Position numbers and translations under genes: made by a program. Shown here one piece after another: positions 36,716 through 45,763 of a stretch of DNA of 64,000 nt. The DNA comes from Verrucomicrobiota bacterium (GTDB lineage Bacteria; Verrucomicrobiota; Verrucomicrobiia; Limisphaerales; Pedosphaeraceae): assembly GCA_021325145.1 (NCBI GenBank), contig JAJPHR010000006.1, positions 17,441 to 81,440 on the forward strand, given 5' to 3'. Numbering within the stretch: the first letter of the stretch is position 1; every line of letters begins with the position of its first letter. The notes beneath the pieces were generated by a model that worked only from the letters and a program-made list of their open reading frames with translations, ran no database searches and was not told where the DNA came from.

Positions 36716-38475
36716 TGGGAGCGCTGCTTTTCCTGCTGTCCACCTCCTGGAGGAACCGGCTGGTCATGCGGGTCCGCCGGTTGAAGCAGCCAAAATATCT
36801 GATTGGGGCGATTGTTGGACTGCTGTACTTTTTATACGTCTGCTTTGCGCGCTTCCTGTTTTCTTCACACAGTTTCCGCTATCGGGGCGGAATGGCGGGG
36901 GCGGGTGACAGTCCGGAAAACCTGTTGTTCAAGGAATCGGTGGGGGCCTTGATCCTGTTTTTCATCGTTCTGCTGGGGTGGGTGGTTCCGCATGAGCGCG
37001 CGGCGCTGGTCTTCACGGAAGCCGAGGTGGCCTTCCTATTTCCCGCTCCGGTAAGCCGGAAAACCCTCATCCACTTTAAGCTGCTGAAGTCACAGTTTGC
37101 CATCCTGTTCACGAGCCTGTTGTTCACCTTGATTTTTGGATGGTCCCGCGGCGGGGCGGTTTGGATTCGCGCCCTGGGCTGGTGGGTGATTTTTTCCACG
37201 TTGAACCTGCACCTGCTGGCGGCTTCGTTCGCGCGAACGATGTTGCTGGACCGGGGCATCTCGAACTGGAAGCGACGCGCTCTCGTGCTCGGCATCGTCA
37301 TTGTGCTGGCCACAGGGATTGCGATTTGGACCTGGCGAACAGTGCCGCCCCCGCCGCCGGTTGAGGAAATCACCAGCCTCTCCGACATGAAATACTATGC
37401 CGAGAAAGTGCTCTCTTCGGGACCGCTCGTCTGGTTGCTGTACCCGTTCCGGGTTGTGGTTCGGCCCTATCTGGCCCGGACCGCCACGGCGTTTCTTCTC
37501 GGCCTGTGGCCGCCGCTCCTGTTCCTGGGCTTGCATTACCTTTGGGTGGCGCGGTCGGATGTGGCGTTTGAAGAAGCCTCGGTGGAAGCCTCGCGGAAAG
37601 TTGCGGAAAAGGTAGCCGCGATCCGTGCCGGCAAACAGCATCCCCTGAGTGGTTTGAAAAAGCGCAAACGCTCCCCGTTCAACCTGCAGCCGACGGGATC
37701 GCCCGCCGTTGCGTTCTTATGGAAGAATTTGATCAGCGCCCGCTCCGGCTTCACGCTCCGGTTCTGGCTGCTCCTGATCTGGATTGCGGTGGTCGTCGGT
37801 TGGTCTGCGGCTGCCAGCGCGCGAACGGCCGGCCTGGCCGCCATGCTTGGTCCCGTCGTAATGGCTTTTCTGGCCTTGTCTTTTTTCATGGGACCGCAGT
37901 TCGTGCGGCAGGATTTTCGGCAGGAGTTGCCGATGGCGGACGTCCTTAAAACCTACCCGCTGCCGGCCTGGCAGGTGGCATTGGGTGAGTTGCTCGCGCC
38001 CGCGGCCATCCTAACGGCGGTGCAATGGCTCCTGATCGCACTGGCAACGGTGACGCTGCCCCAATTCGGGCCGCAAAAGTTGCCGTTGGACCTGCGCCTC
38101 GGATTCGCTTTTGCCGGAGTCGCGCTGGCGCCGATGTTGAACCTGGTTTCGCTCGTGATTCCCAATTCCGCCGTGCTCCTGTTCCCGGGCTGGTTCCAAA
38201 CGGGGCGGGACGCGCCGCAAGGGTTCGAGGCCACCGGCCAGCGCGCGGTGTTTGCGGTGGGCCAGCTCGTAGTCCTGATTCTCGCGCTCATCCCGGCGGC
38301 CGTGGTTTTTGCCATCGTCTTTTACGCGCTGGTCTATGTCAACGTGTTGTCATTGTCGATCCCGTTGGCTGCCATTGCGGCCGCGTTGGTATTGGCGGTC
38401 GAGGCCGGTTTTGGTGTCGCCTTGGTGGGCAAGCTGTTCAAGCGGTTTGATGTTTCATCAGAAACGACTCCTTGA
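36712..38475 (+). CDS. ABC exporter membrane protein
   Basis: 587 aa, polytopic. The opening RRLKQPKYLIGAIVGLLYFLYV, the cytosolic loop LVFTEAEVAFLFPAPVSRKTLIHFKLLKSQ and the repeated long hydrophobic stretches (e.g. LAAMLGPVVMAFLALSFFMG, VVVLILALIPAAVVFAIVFY-like) match the 'putative ABC exporter' permease type that pairs with single ATPases. The FP-PVSR-L motif is characteristic of these. A central Lys/Arg-rich loop (GLKKRKRSPFN) is cytoplasmic. The substrate cannot be told. A four-base overlap with the ATPase supports one complex. Confidence 0.88.
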   Translation: MMGALLFLLSTSWRNRLVMRVRRLKQPKYLIGAIVGLLYFLYVCFARFLFSSHSFRYRGGMAGAGDSPENLLFKESVGALILFFIVLLGWVVPHERAALVFTEAEVAFLFPAPVSRKTLIHFKLLKSQFAILFTSLLFTLIFGWSRGGAVWIRALGWWVIFSTLNLHLLAASFARTMLLDRGISNWKRRALVLGIVIVLATGIAIWTWRTVPPPPPVEEITSLSDMKYYAEKVLSSGPLVWLLYPFRVVVRPYLARTATAFLLGLWPPLLFLGLHYLWVARSDVAFEEASVEASRKVAEKVAAIRAGKQHPLSGLKKRKRSPFNLQPTGSPAVAFLWKNLISARSGFTLRFWLLLIWIAVVVGWSAAASARTAGLAAMLGPVVMAFLALSFFMGPQFVRQDFRQELPMADVLKTYPLPAWQVALGELLAPAAILTAVQWLLIALATVTLPQFGPQKLPLDLRLGFAFAGVALAPMLNLVSLVIPNSAVLLFPGWFQTGRDAPQGFEATGQRAVFAVGQLVVLILALIPAAVVFAIVFYALVYVNVLSLSIPLAAIAAALVLAVEAGFGVALVGKLFKRFDVSSETTP

Positions 38476-38569
38476 GGGACGCAACTGGAATCGACCAAGG
38501 CGAGGCGGGCGGTAAGACAAGAGGGCAGGGGGATGATTCGAACCGGACTGTTTAAAGCCTATCCCGGCA

Positions 38570-38623
38570 GGGCGCGTCACTCCGTGCGCGCCGACGGCGG
38601 GCAGAGGACTGCTCGCCCTACCG
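38570..38623 (+). repeat. Family-C repeat (GCGCGTCACTCCGTGCGC ... CTGCTCGCCCTACC)
   Basis: An inverted-orientation relative lies at 47443-47485, and a similar palindromic unit ending in CGCCCTACC lies at 63759-63833. Confidence 0.6.
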
Positions 38624-38640
38624 CGATAGGTTTTTAATAT

Positions 38641-38729
38641 TGTCCTCGTGCTCGTCCTCGTCGTCGTCCTCGGGCCTTCTTCTTCGCGGTTGAATCGAGG
38701 ACGAGGACGAGGACGAGCACGAGCACGAG
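38641..38729. repeat. CTCGTC/GACGAG inverted repeat
   Basis: A run of CTCGTC units (38641-38673) is mirrored by a run of GACGAG units (38696-38729), able to fold into a long imperfect hairpin. A stretch of 28 bases (38646-38673) is repeated without change at 53827-53854. Confidence 0.75.
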
Positions 38730-39028
38730 ATGATTTGTAATTTCTAATCGCTGGGATGTTTCTCTTCGCTTCCTGCAAAATGTGGTGGGGATGCACCCCA
38801 TACTATGCGCGGCGAAGAAGGAGCAGACTTGAACGGTATTCGGTCGGCGCTTCGCAGGGACGCAGGGTGCGGGGCATTGAAAAAAAGACGGTGAATCTTT
38901 GAGCTACTAAAAAATTTGTTTGGCTCGGGCGCGAACTGAAACGGCAGGCGGTACACCAGTTACAACAGGCAGGGACCTGATCAAACCATCCCGTTCACAC
39001 CCGGCCATTTTTGAAACCCAGAACGTTT

Positions 39029-40474
39029 ATGAATTCAACCCAGTTGGCGCCTTCGGTCAGCCACAGTTTTACGATGCAATTGCAATACCCGAACCAGGTC
39101 GGGATGTTCGCCCGCATCGCGCAAGCCATCGGTGAGCGCGGCGGAGATTTGGGCACGGTGGAGAACCCTGTGCCGGACGCCAAGGTAATGACTCGCGGGA
39201 TCAGTGTCCGGGCGCGCGACGGAAGCCACGTCGAGGAAATTGTGGCGGCGGTTCGGAACCTGGAGCGGGTAAAAGTGGTGCAGGTGGCGGACCGGGTTTT
39301 CCGGCTGCACGCCGGCGGCAAAATCTCCATTCAGAACAAGGCGCCCATCACTTCGCGGGACACCCTTTCGATGGCCTACACGCCCGGGGTGGCGCGCGTG
39401 TCCAGCGCCATCGCCGAAGACCGCCGGAAAGTCTGGCAATTTACCGTGAAGGCAAACTCGGTGGCGGTGGTCAGCGACGGTTCGGCCGTGCTGGGGTTGG
39501 GCGACATTGGCCCCGAAGCAGCCATGCCGGTGATGGAAGGCAAGGCGATGTTGTTCAAGCAGTTTGCGGACATCGACGCCTATCCGATTTGCCTGCGCAC
39601 CAAGGACAGCGAGGCGATCATCGAGACCGTCAGCAATCTGAGCGTTGGTTTCGGGGGCATCAATCTCGAGGACATTGCGGCTCCGCGCTGCTTCGAGATC
39701 GAAAAGAAGTTGCAACGACGCCTCGATATTCCGGTGTTTCATGACGATCAGCACGGCACTGCCATCGTGGTTCTGGCCGCGCTGTTGAACGCGTTGCGGC
39801 TGACCAATCAGAAACCCGACCAACTCAAGGTGGTGATCTCCGGGGCTGGAGCGGCTGGAGTGGCGATCACACGGATGTTGTTGAGCGCGGGTGTTCGGAA
39901 CATTGTGATTTGCGACCGGCTGGGCATCATTCACGAAGGGCGGCTTACGGACTTGAACGAGAGCAAACTCTGGCTGGCGCGCCATACGAATCCCCGCGGC
40001 GCGCGCGGCAGCCTGGCGGACGCGTTGAAGGAAGCGAACGTCTTCATCGGTGTTTCCGGTCCCGGATTGGTGAGCGCCAAAATGCTCAAGCGCATGGCGC
40101 CGAAGCCGATCATCTTTGCGCTGGCGAATCCCACCCCCGAAATCATGCCCGAAGAGGCGCGCAAGGCATTCATCGTGGCGACCGGCCGCAGCGATTATCC
40201 CAACCAGATCAACAATGTGCTCGCTTTCCCCGGGGTTTTCCGCGGAGCGCTGAACATCCGCGCGAGGCAAATCACGGAGGAGATGAAAATTGCGGCGGCG
40301 CATGCCATCGCGCGGTGCATCCCGCCGCGCGAGTTGAGCCCGGATTACATTGTCCCGAGCGTGTTCAACAGCCAGGTCGTTACGCAGGTGGCGGAAGCCG
40401 TGGAAAAAACCGGGCGCAAGAACGGAGTGGCGCGGAATGGCCATCGCGCAGCGCCCGGCAGGAATGGCGAATGA
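39029..40474 (+). CDS. NAD(P)-dependent malic enzyme with N-terminal ACT domain
   Basis: 481 aa. Oxidative decarboxylation of malate to pyruvate. An ACT-like domain (about 12-90: [27 protein letters not shown]) precedes the malic enzyme body: [72 protein letters not shown] (metal-binding HDDQHGTA), NAD-binding [11 protein letters not shown], and [16 protein letters not shown]. The short form (no phosphotransacetylase tail) with ACT suggests allosteric control by a small ligand, probably an amino acid (inference). ATG 39029 is preferred to TTG 39011. Confidence 0.95.
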   Translation: MNSTQLAPSVSHSFTMQLQYPNQVGMFARIAQAIGERGGDLGTVENPVPDAKVMTRGISVRARDGSHVEEIVAAVRNLERVKVVQVADRVFRLHAGGKISIQNKAPITSRDTLSMAYTPGVARVSSAIAEDRRKVWQFTVKANSVAVVSDGSAVLGLGDIGPEAAMPVMEGKAMLFKQFADIDAYPICLRTKDSEAIIETVSNLSVGFGGINLEDIAAPRCFEIEKKLQRRLDIPVFHDDQHGTAIVVLAALLNALRLTNQKPDQLKVVISGAGAAGVAITRMLLSAGVRNIVICDRLGIIHEGRLTDLNESKLWLARHTNPRGARGSLADALKEANVFIGVSGPGLVSAKMLKRMAPKPIIFALANPTPEIMPEEARKAFIVATGRSDYPNQINNVLAFPGVFRGALNIRARQITEEMKIAAAHAIARCIPPRELSPDYIVPSVFNSQVVTQVAEAVEKTGRKNGVARNGHRAAPGRNGE

Positions 40475-40596
40475 GAAGCGCCGAGTGCCTCCTCAAGCGA
40501 GGCTGAGCGCGGGCATTACGAATTGAAATACAAAGCGGTTGACACAGCCCGGTTCGCGGCCAACGTTTACTTGAACAACAATGAAAGGGCGTGCTT

Positions 40597-40923
40597 ATGA
40601 AAGCGTCTCTGTTTCTGTTGGCATTACTGGTCGCGGGACCCGCCGTCGCCGAGCCGGTGGTTAAGGATTCAAGCTCTAAAACGAACGATGCCCAGCGCAT
40701 CCAATCCGTACTGGTGACCCTCACGCCACACTCCACCAACGAAATCGTGCATCGGCCATTGGTCTATAGCGGTGCTGCCGTCACCGCCTTCAAAACGCGC
40801 AACCCATTGCAGTTGGTCAATCCCTGGGCGACTCCGGAATTCAGCTCTGGCGAGAGCAAAGTTTCCTACGATGTTTTAACGGGCCGGCCAAACGGCTTGA
40901 AACTCTTCTCCGTTAAGTTTTGA
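40597..40923 (+). CDS. Small secreted protein, 108 aa
   Basis: Signal peptide MKASLFLLALLVAGPAVAEP, then about 88 residues with no domain known to me (QSVLVTLTPHSTNEIVHRPLVYSGAAVTAF). ATG 40597 is chosen; a GTG two codons earlier is possible. An intrinsic terminator follows 40 bases after the stop, which supports a real single-gene unit. No function is assigned. Confidence 0.7.
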   Translation: MKASLFLLALLVAGPAVAEPVVKDSSSKTNDAQRIQSVLVTLTPHSTNEIVHRPLVYSGAAVTAFKTRNPLQLVNPWATPEFSSGESKVSYDVLTGRPNGLKLFSVKF

Positions 40924-40964
40924 TGCGGGGGAATCCCACTCTCTTATAGAGCTCTTTTCCAAAG

Positions 40965-40990
40965 CCCCGCCCTCTGGGCGGGGATTATTT
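40965..40990 (+). terminator. Intrinsic terminator
   Basis: Perfect 8-bp GC stem CCCCGCCC-TCT-GGGCGGGG (40965-40983) followed by ATTATTT. It ends the small secreted protein gene. Confidence 0.8.
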
Positions 40991-41135
40991 GCTCAAGGGG
41001 CTGACAGACAAGAATAATCCTGGATGTTGTTTTTCTTTGTATCCCCGAATGTACTCCCCAAAAAAAGTCTCCTTAAATCGGGTTCGAGTTCAGTGGCACA
41101 AAATGAATGCAAAAACTTAAAACTCCGGCAGATAA

Positions 41136-42254
41136 TTATATTTCAGCAGACGGCTCTGGCAAACACAGTTCATAACTTGTGCTGCGTCCGCCCGCTTCAT
41201 CCTTCGCCAGAATCTTGCGGTCGAGCAGGTCGCTAATATCACGCAGCGCCGTGTCTTGGGAACACTTCGTCAGCTTGGCCCATTTTGAGGATGTAAGCTT
41301 TCCCGCGAAGCCATCCAGCAGCCGGTTGATGACCTTGCGTTGCCGATCATTGAAAGACTCGCCCGCGTGCGCTTTCCAGAAACCGGCTTTGGCCAGCACA
41401 GCCGCCAGGATGTTTTCTGATGCGCCAATGGCGCGTTTCAGGCAGTTCAAATACCAGTCCATCCACGCGGTAATGTCCAAAGTTCCCTTTTGGCAGCGTT
41501 CCAGCACAAGGTAATACTCATTGCGCTCGCGCTGAATTTGCGAGGACATGCTGTAAAAACGCTGCGAGGTGTTTTCCGACCGCGCCAGCAGCATGTCGGC
41601 AATTGCCCGCGCAATACGCCCGTTGCCATCTTCAAACGGATGGATGGTGACAAACCAAAAATGCGCCAGCGCTGATTTCAACACCGGGTCAATGTCTGGC
41701 GCGGTGTTGCACCATTTTATGAAGCGAGCCATTTCCTTTTTGAGCAAGTCATGGCTCGGCGCTTCATAGTGAACTGTCTCACGCTCAATGGGGCCGGAAA
41801 CCACTTGCATGTCGCCACTGTCTTTTGTGCGCCATGCGGCAACCACAATGCGGCGCATCCCGCTACGGCCCGTCGGGAACAGTGCCGCGTGCCAGGAAAA
41901 CAATCGTTCCTGTGTCAACGGCGCGTCATGCTTTCGCGTGGCATCCAGCATGACTTCAACAATCCCCTCGACGTTGCGGTCAATCGGCGGTAATGCGCCG
42001 ATGTCCATGCCCATACGACGGGCGAGGGATGACCGCACCTGCACAGCATCCAGCTTTTCGCCCTCAATTTCGCTGGTTTTGACAACGTCCTGAGTAAGGG
42101 TTTGCAGCGTGGCTTCCTCGCGCAACGGAAAGCCCAGGGCTTCCATGCGGCCAAGCAGACGGCCCTGCAAATGGCGCACTTCCGCCAACAGCGGGGCCAG
42201 CTTGGTCTGGTCCCATGTGAATTCCGGCCAATCTTTACGCTCGTGGATATACAT
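41136..42254 (-). CDS. Fic-domain protein (AMP transferase), class II autoinhibited, with C-terminal winged helix
   Basis: 372 aa. N-terminal DUF4172-like part (MYIHERKDWPEFTWDQTKL). The class II inhibitory motif [S/T]xxxE[G/N] is present as Thr60-xxx-Glu64-Gly65 (TSEIEG), and the catalytic Fic loop HPFEDGNGRIARA has His205, so the enzyme looks active but self-restrained. The C-terminus (NRLLDGFAGKLTSSKWAKLTKCSQDTALRDISDLL) is a winged-helix-like DNA-binding element. ATG 42254 has a GGAG ribosome-binding site, which itself lies within a palindrome. Autoregulation through the palindromes at 42259-42355 is inferred. Its target protein is unknown. Confidence 0.93.
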   Translation of the reverse strand: MYIHERKDWPEFTWDQTKLAPLLAEVRHLQGRLLGRMEALGFPLREEATLQTLTQDVVKTSEIEGEKLDAVQVRSSLARRMGMDIGALPPIDRNVEGIVEVMLDATRKHDAPLTQERLFSWHAALFPTGRSGMRRIVVAAWRTKDSGDMQVVSGPIERETVHYEAPSHDLLKKEMARFIKWCNTAPDIDPVLKSALAHFWFVTIHPFEDGNGRIARAIADMLLARSENTSQRFYSMSSQIQRERNEYYLVLERCQKGTLDITAWMDWYLNCLKRAIGASENILAAVLAKAGFWKAHAGESFNDRQRKVINRLLDGFAGKLTSSKWAKLTKCSQDTALRDISDLLDRKILAKDEAGGRSTSYELCLPEPSAEI

Positions 42255-42258
42255 ACAT

Positions 42259-42355
42259 TCTCCGCACGATTTGCGGAGATTATAGCCCGTATTCACCGCA
42301 CCAGCAAGATTAATCTCCGCATAACATGCGGCGATTAAGCCCTTTATTCACCGCA
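42259..42355. promoter_or_regulatory. Duplicated palindromic operator upstream of the Fic gene
   Basis: Palindrome 1: TCTCCGCA (42259-42266), five bases, TGCGGAGA (42272-42279). Palindrome 2: TTAATCTCCGCA (42310-42321), five bases, TGCGGCGATTAA (42327-42338), 11 of 12 matched. Half-sites ATTCACCGCA lie at 42291-42300 and 42346-42355. All elements repeat with a 55-bp period. Palindrome 1 covers the Fic ribosome-binding site. Confidence 0.78.
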
Positions 42356-42359
42356 TCAA

Positions 42360-43159
42360 CGTTCCGTCGCCTGACGCTGCGCTTCCGCCTTTGCTCGGAA
42401 AGAATACCTGGGCCGATGGCCAGGCTGGTATAAATCGGGCCTTGGCCCAAGTGAGATTAAGCTCCAACTCCGCGCTCCGCCTCCAGGACTGAGACATTAC
42501 CCGTTTCCAGAAAATTCAGTTGCATTCTGTAACATGAAGTGCTATGGCTATCGGCGTCAGTGAAGGATTGGAGGGAATCCTTGAGGTGGGAGCGATGTGC
42601 CGCGCGTAATTGCGTGTGGCGCGGATGAATTTTGTCCGCGCTCCGTTGAGAGCCCCCAGTCGGGCCCTCGGCGGTAACTGGGCCGGTTCTTTGACAATTC
42701 AACGTGAAGGCTGAAAGGCCCGGGCTGGAGTCCGAAGTCCAGGGTCTATACGGAACGATGCCGTTGGATCGGGGGCGCGTGCTCCCCAAAACCAACCGCA
42801 TCGCTACGGCTCAAGTCCGAAGTCGGGGCGGCAAATCGACACCAAAGCCCAAAAATAAGCGCCGAGTTTCCGCTTATTTCCACTTATCGGGGAAATTTGG
42901 CGGAAGCCGCCAGCCGGTCCGGTGGGTTTAAGGCGAGCCGAAAAATTAAAGTGAATTAAACCAAATTAAACCTCTTTTTCCGGCGGCGAGGCAGTTGGAG
43001 GATGACTGAAAGGCGGGAGATTGAGCGTAAAAGCCTGGTGAGCAGGGGGTTGTGACCTTCCTCGGGCATTATTAAATGTGATTCCCGGACTATTCCATCG
43101 GAAACAGCGAAGAACCGCTAAATGTACGGAGGTGCGGCTGATGGGCAGCGGGCTTTTAG
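42360..43159. other. Long non-coding or weakly coding stretch
   Basis: 800 bases with no convincing gene. It contains a fragment of the NRPS-type palindrome (42466-42483) and a GCGCGGA...TCCGCGC hairpin (about 42617-42640). A GTG-started 75-codon frame at 42704-42931 (KPKNKRRVSAYFHLSGKFGG) is basic and could be a remnant; I do not call it a gene. Confidence 0.45.
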
Positions 43160-44221
43160 TTATTGCTCGCGCCACTGCGATTCCGCGGGAACAATCGCCA
43201 GCGCGAGCTTCTCCGTATGCCGGATCGCGCCCAGAGCCGTCCGAATGCCAATCCGCGAATCCGTCAACAGTTTGTGCAACGCGTCGATGCCCGCCACCGG
43301 TTGGCCGTCGAATTCGAAGATGACGTCGCCCACCTGCAAACCGGCGCGTTCGGCCGGACTGCCGGGTTCGACGGAAACGACCAGCAAGCCTGTTTCGACG
43401 GGCAGGGAGTGATACCGAACCACCCGCCGATGGATTTTGACGTTCTGCCCGCCCACGCCGATGTAACTGCGCCGGATCTTGCCTTCTTTCACGAGCCAGC
43501 CCGTGACGTACTTGGCCGTGTCGATGGCGATGGCGAAGCAAATTCCCTGCGCCGGCAGAATGACCGCGCTGTTCACGCCGATGACTTCCCCGCGCGAGTT
43601 CACGAGAGGACCACCCGAGTTGCCCGGGTTCAAAGCCGCGTCGGTCTGGATGATGTCGTCCATCAACCGCCCGGAATTGGCCCGCAACGATCGCCCCAGG
43701 GCGCTCACCACTCCAGCGGTGACCGTGTATTGGAAACCGTACGGGTTTCCGATGGCGATGGCCAATTGGCCCACGCGCAGGCTCTTGGATTCGCCCAATT
43801 TCGCCGCGGTCAGATTTGGCGCGTAAATTCTCAACACCGCCAGATCGGTTTCGGGATCTTCACCGACCAGGTGCGCGTCCGGCCGGCGGCCGTCATCAAG
43901 CGTGACTTCGATTTTGTCAGCGCCGTGCACGACGTGGCTGTTAGTCAGCACCAATCCGTCCGGGCTGATGATAAAGCCGGAGCCGCTCCCCGCCCGCGCA
44001 TCCTCGCGTCCCTTGACCTGCTTGCGTACTTCGATGTTCACGACCGAATGGCTTACCTGGTCCGCCGCTTTCACCACCGCGCGCGAGTAGGCGTCGAGCA
44101 ATTCTCCATCACCCGATCCCGAAACTGGAGCCGCTGAAGAAACGACCGGACTGTCGTCCATCGACGCCAGCGGTTGCAACCCGGGCTTCAGACCTAAATC
44201 CGCATTTAACTTCGTATTCAT
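43160..44221 (-). CDS. HtrA/DegP-like trypsin-type serine protease with PDZ domain
   Basis: 353 aa from ATG 44221. The S1C protease has the full triad: His near residue 96 in LTNSHVVHG, Asp in DPETDLAVLRI and Ser in ALNPGNSGGPLVN. Oxyanion region IAIGNPYGFQYTVTAGVVSALGR. One PDZ domain ends the protein (GSPAERAGLQVGDVIFEFDGQPVAGIDALHKLL). Unusually, no signal peptide or membrane helix is seen at the N-terminus (MNTKLNADLGLKPGLQPL), so it may act in the cytoplasm or the start may be wrong; in-frame starts at 44242 and 44257 do not add one. Confidence 0.92.
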   Translation of the reverse strand: MNTKLNADLGLKPGLQPLASMDDSPVVSSAAPVSGSGDGELLDAYSRAVVKAADQVSHSVVNIEVRKQVKGREDARAGSGSGFIISPDGLVLTNSHVVHGADKIEVTLDDGRRPDAHLVGEDPETDLAVLRIYAPNLTAAKLGESKSLRVGQLAIAIGNPYGFQYTVTAGVVSALGRSLRANSGRLMDDIIQTDAALNPGNSGGPLVNSRGEVIGVNSAVILPAQGICFAIAIDTAKYVTGWLVKEGKIRRSYIGVGGQNVKIHRRVVRYHSLPVETGLLVVSVEPGSPAERAGLQVGDVIFEFDGQPVAGIDALHKLLTDSRIGIRTALGAIRHTEKLALAIVPAESQWREQ

Positions 44222-44353
44222 CTTCGAGAAACTTAATGCCATTCCGTGTGGCGTCAAATAAGCGCGGGAGCGATGTTATCCGAGGCGAAGAACTCCTCAA
44301 ACCAGGGCCGATTCAAGACCTGCGGGTTCTTAAATGTTGTTGCGCAAAGGGGC

Positions 44354-45646
44354 TTAATCGCGCGCTTTCGGCATGGCGAACGAGATGAGTGCCGCGGGGA
44401 GGAAAAGAAAACTGGCATAGAGCAGCGCGAGGCGATGATCGCTCACATGGGAGAACAGGCCGAAGAAGACCGTGCCAAACGCGGCGGCGATGCGGCCGAT
44501 GTTGTAGCAAAAACCGGCCCCGGTCGTGCGGAGCAAGGTGGGAAACAGCGGCGGCAAATACATGGTGAACAATCCAAACAGGCCCTGAAAGAAGCCGACG
44601 CAGGGAAGCCAATGGAGCAATTCAGCATGATCGCGCGGGGTGTAATAAGCGCCGAACATGGTCAGGAAATAACCGAGGCACATCCAGGCGATGGTTTGGC
44701 GGTAGCCGATGAGGCGCGCGAGCAGGGCGGCAAAAAAGTTGCCGAGGCTCGAGGTTGCAATGACGTAATAAAGCGCCCGGCTCACGAGCAGGTTTTGATC
44801 TTCGGCGCTCATGCGCAGGACTTCGGGCAGTTTGCGCAGGTGCTGTTGGTGCCAGAACATGAACGCCCAGTGCGCGGTGAGGGAAATGGCGCAGACGGCA
44901 ATCGTCCACAGGGTGATGCGGCGGACTTCGCCGCGGAAAAGATCGGTAACGCCCGGAGCGCGCTCGGTTTGGGCGCGTCGTTTGGCCGCGTGCCATTCCT
45001 CGGGTTCCGGCACCGAGCGCCGGATCCAGAGCACGAGCAGCGCGGGCAGCACACCCACGAGAAACAAGTAACGCGGGGGTTGGGCTTTCATGAGCACGTT
45101 CGTGAGGCAGGCAACGAGGATGCCGATGTTGACGCCGGTTTGCAGGACAGCGGCGATCCAGGGCCGCCATTTCCGGGGCCATGTTTCCGAAAGCAAGGCG
45201 GCGCCGACAGCCCATTCGCCGCCGATGCCCAACGCGGCCAAAAAACGGAAGATCAACAAATGCCACCATGCCTGCGCGAACACGGAGAGCCCGGTGAACA
45301 GCGCATAGGTGAGAACCGTCAGGCACAGCGTGCGGCTGCGTCCCAGGCGGTCCCCGACCCGGCCAAAAAATCCACCGCCCAGCGCCCAGCCGATTAGAAA
45401 CCCGGCTTGGATGATGGAGCCGTAGTGGCCAACTCGCGGATCGGTGGTGTCATGCGTTCGCAACAACTCCGCGACGAACGGAGTGGCCACGAGCGTGTAG
45501 AGGTGCAGTTCCAAGCCGTCGAAGGTCCAGCCGAGCCACGCCGCGACGCCCGATTTCCATTGCTGCGCTGAGAGGTCGCACAGGCGGGTGGCTTCCGCAG
45601 GCGCGGACGATTCCGCCGGAGGCGAAGTGACATTCAAATCAGGCAT
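44354..45646 (-). CDS. MFS transporter
   Basis: 430 aa, twelve hydrophobic segments. GWTFDGLELHLYTLV in TM1 and the loop GRVGDRLGRSRTL between TM2 and TM3 are the signatures of the sugar/organic-acid proton symporter branch of the major facilitator superfamily. ALGIGGEWAVGAALLSETWPRKWR in TM4-5 also fits. The substrate is undetermined. The start MPDLNVTSPP at 45646 is chosen over a TTG two codons upstream. It stands alone between the HtrA-like gene and a divergent hydrolase. Confidence 0.9.
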   Translation of the reverse strand: MPDLNVTSPPAESSAPAEATRLCDLSAQQWKSGVAAWLGWTFDGLELHLYTLVATPFVAELLRTHDTTDPRVGHYGSIIQAGFLIGWALGGGFFGRVGDRLGRSRTLCLTVLTYALFTGLSVFAQAWWHLLIFRFLAALGIGGEWAVGAALLSETWPRKWRPWIAAVLQTGVNIGILVACLTNVLMKAQPPRYLFLVGVLPALLVLWIRRSVPEPEEWHAAKRRAQTERAPGVTDLFRGEVRRITLWTIAVCAISLTAHWAFMFWHQQHLRKLPEVLRMSAEDQNLLVSRALYYVIATSSLGNFFAALLARLIGYRQTIAWMCLGYFLTMFGAYYTPRDHAELLHWLPCVGFFQGLFGLFTMYLPPLFPTLLRTTGAGFCYNIGRIAAAFGTVFFGLFSHVSDHRLALLYASFLFLPAALISFAMPKARD

Positions 45647-45763
45647 GGCCAAGCGTTGTAAAGCTGAACTATGCTGGGTAAGAACCTGGGAAGGAAAGGG
45701 CGAAATAAGGATTGAGAATTGCCGCTTGAACCGGGAAAATGCAAAGAGTTCGTGCGTGATGAT

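Larger units (their letters stand above)
38476..39028. other. Intergenic repeat cluster
   Basis: 553 bases without a credible gene. They contain a family-C element (38570-38623) and a purine-rich inverted repeat (38641-38729). Both recur elsewhere in the window. An open frame across the region on the minus strand translates the repeats into Arg/Thr-rich low complexity and is not called. Confidence 0.6.

Noticed and set aside
38530..38570. tRNA-like T-loop (GATTCGAACC) in the 38.5 kb intergenic region
   Set aside because: The flanking bases do not pair into a T-stem and no acceptor or anticodon arms are found on either strand.
38570..38729. Possible CRISPR array
   Set aside because: The repeats are inverted and irregular, with no spacers of constant size and no cas genes in the window.
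38458..38796. Minus-strand frame of 112 codons through the repeat cluster
   Set aside because: Its product is translated repeat (Arg/Thr runs) and lacks start signals.
39035..40444. 469-codon open frame antisense to the malic enzyme
   Set aside because: The sense strand carries all malic enzyme motifs; the antisense translation is His/Arg rich and shows no domain.
42704..42931. 75-codon GTG frame between the Fic and HtrA-like genes
   Set aside because: No ribosome-binding site or recognised domain. Possibly a remnant, not strong enough to call.
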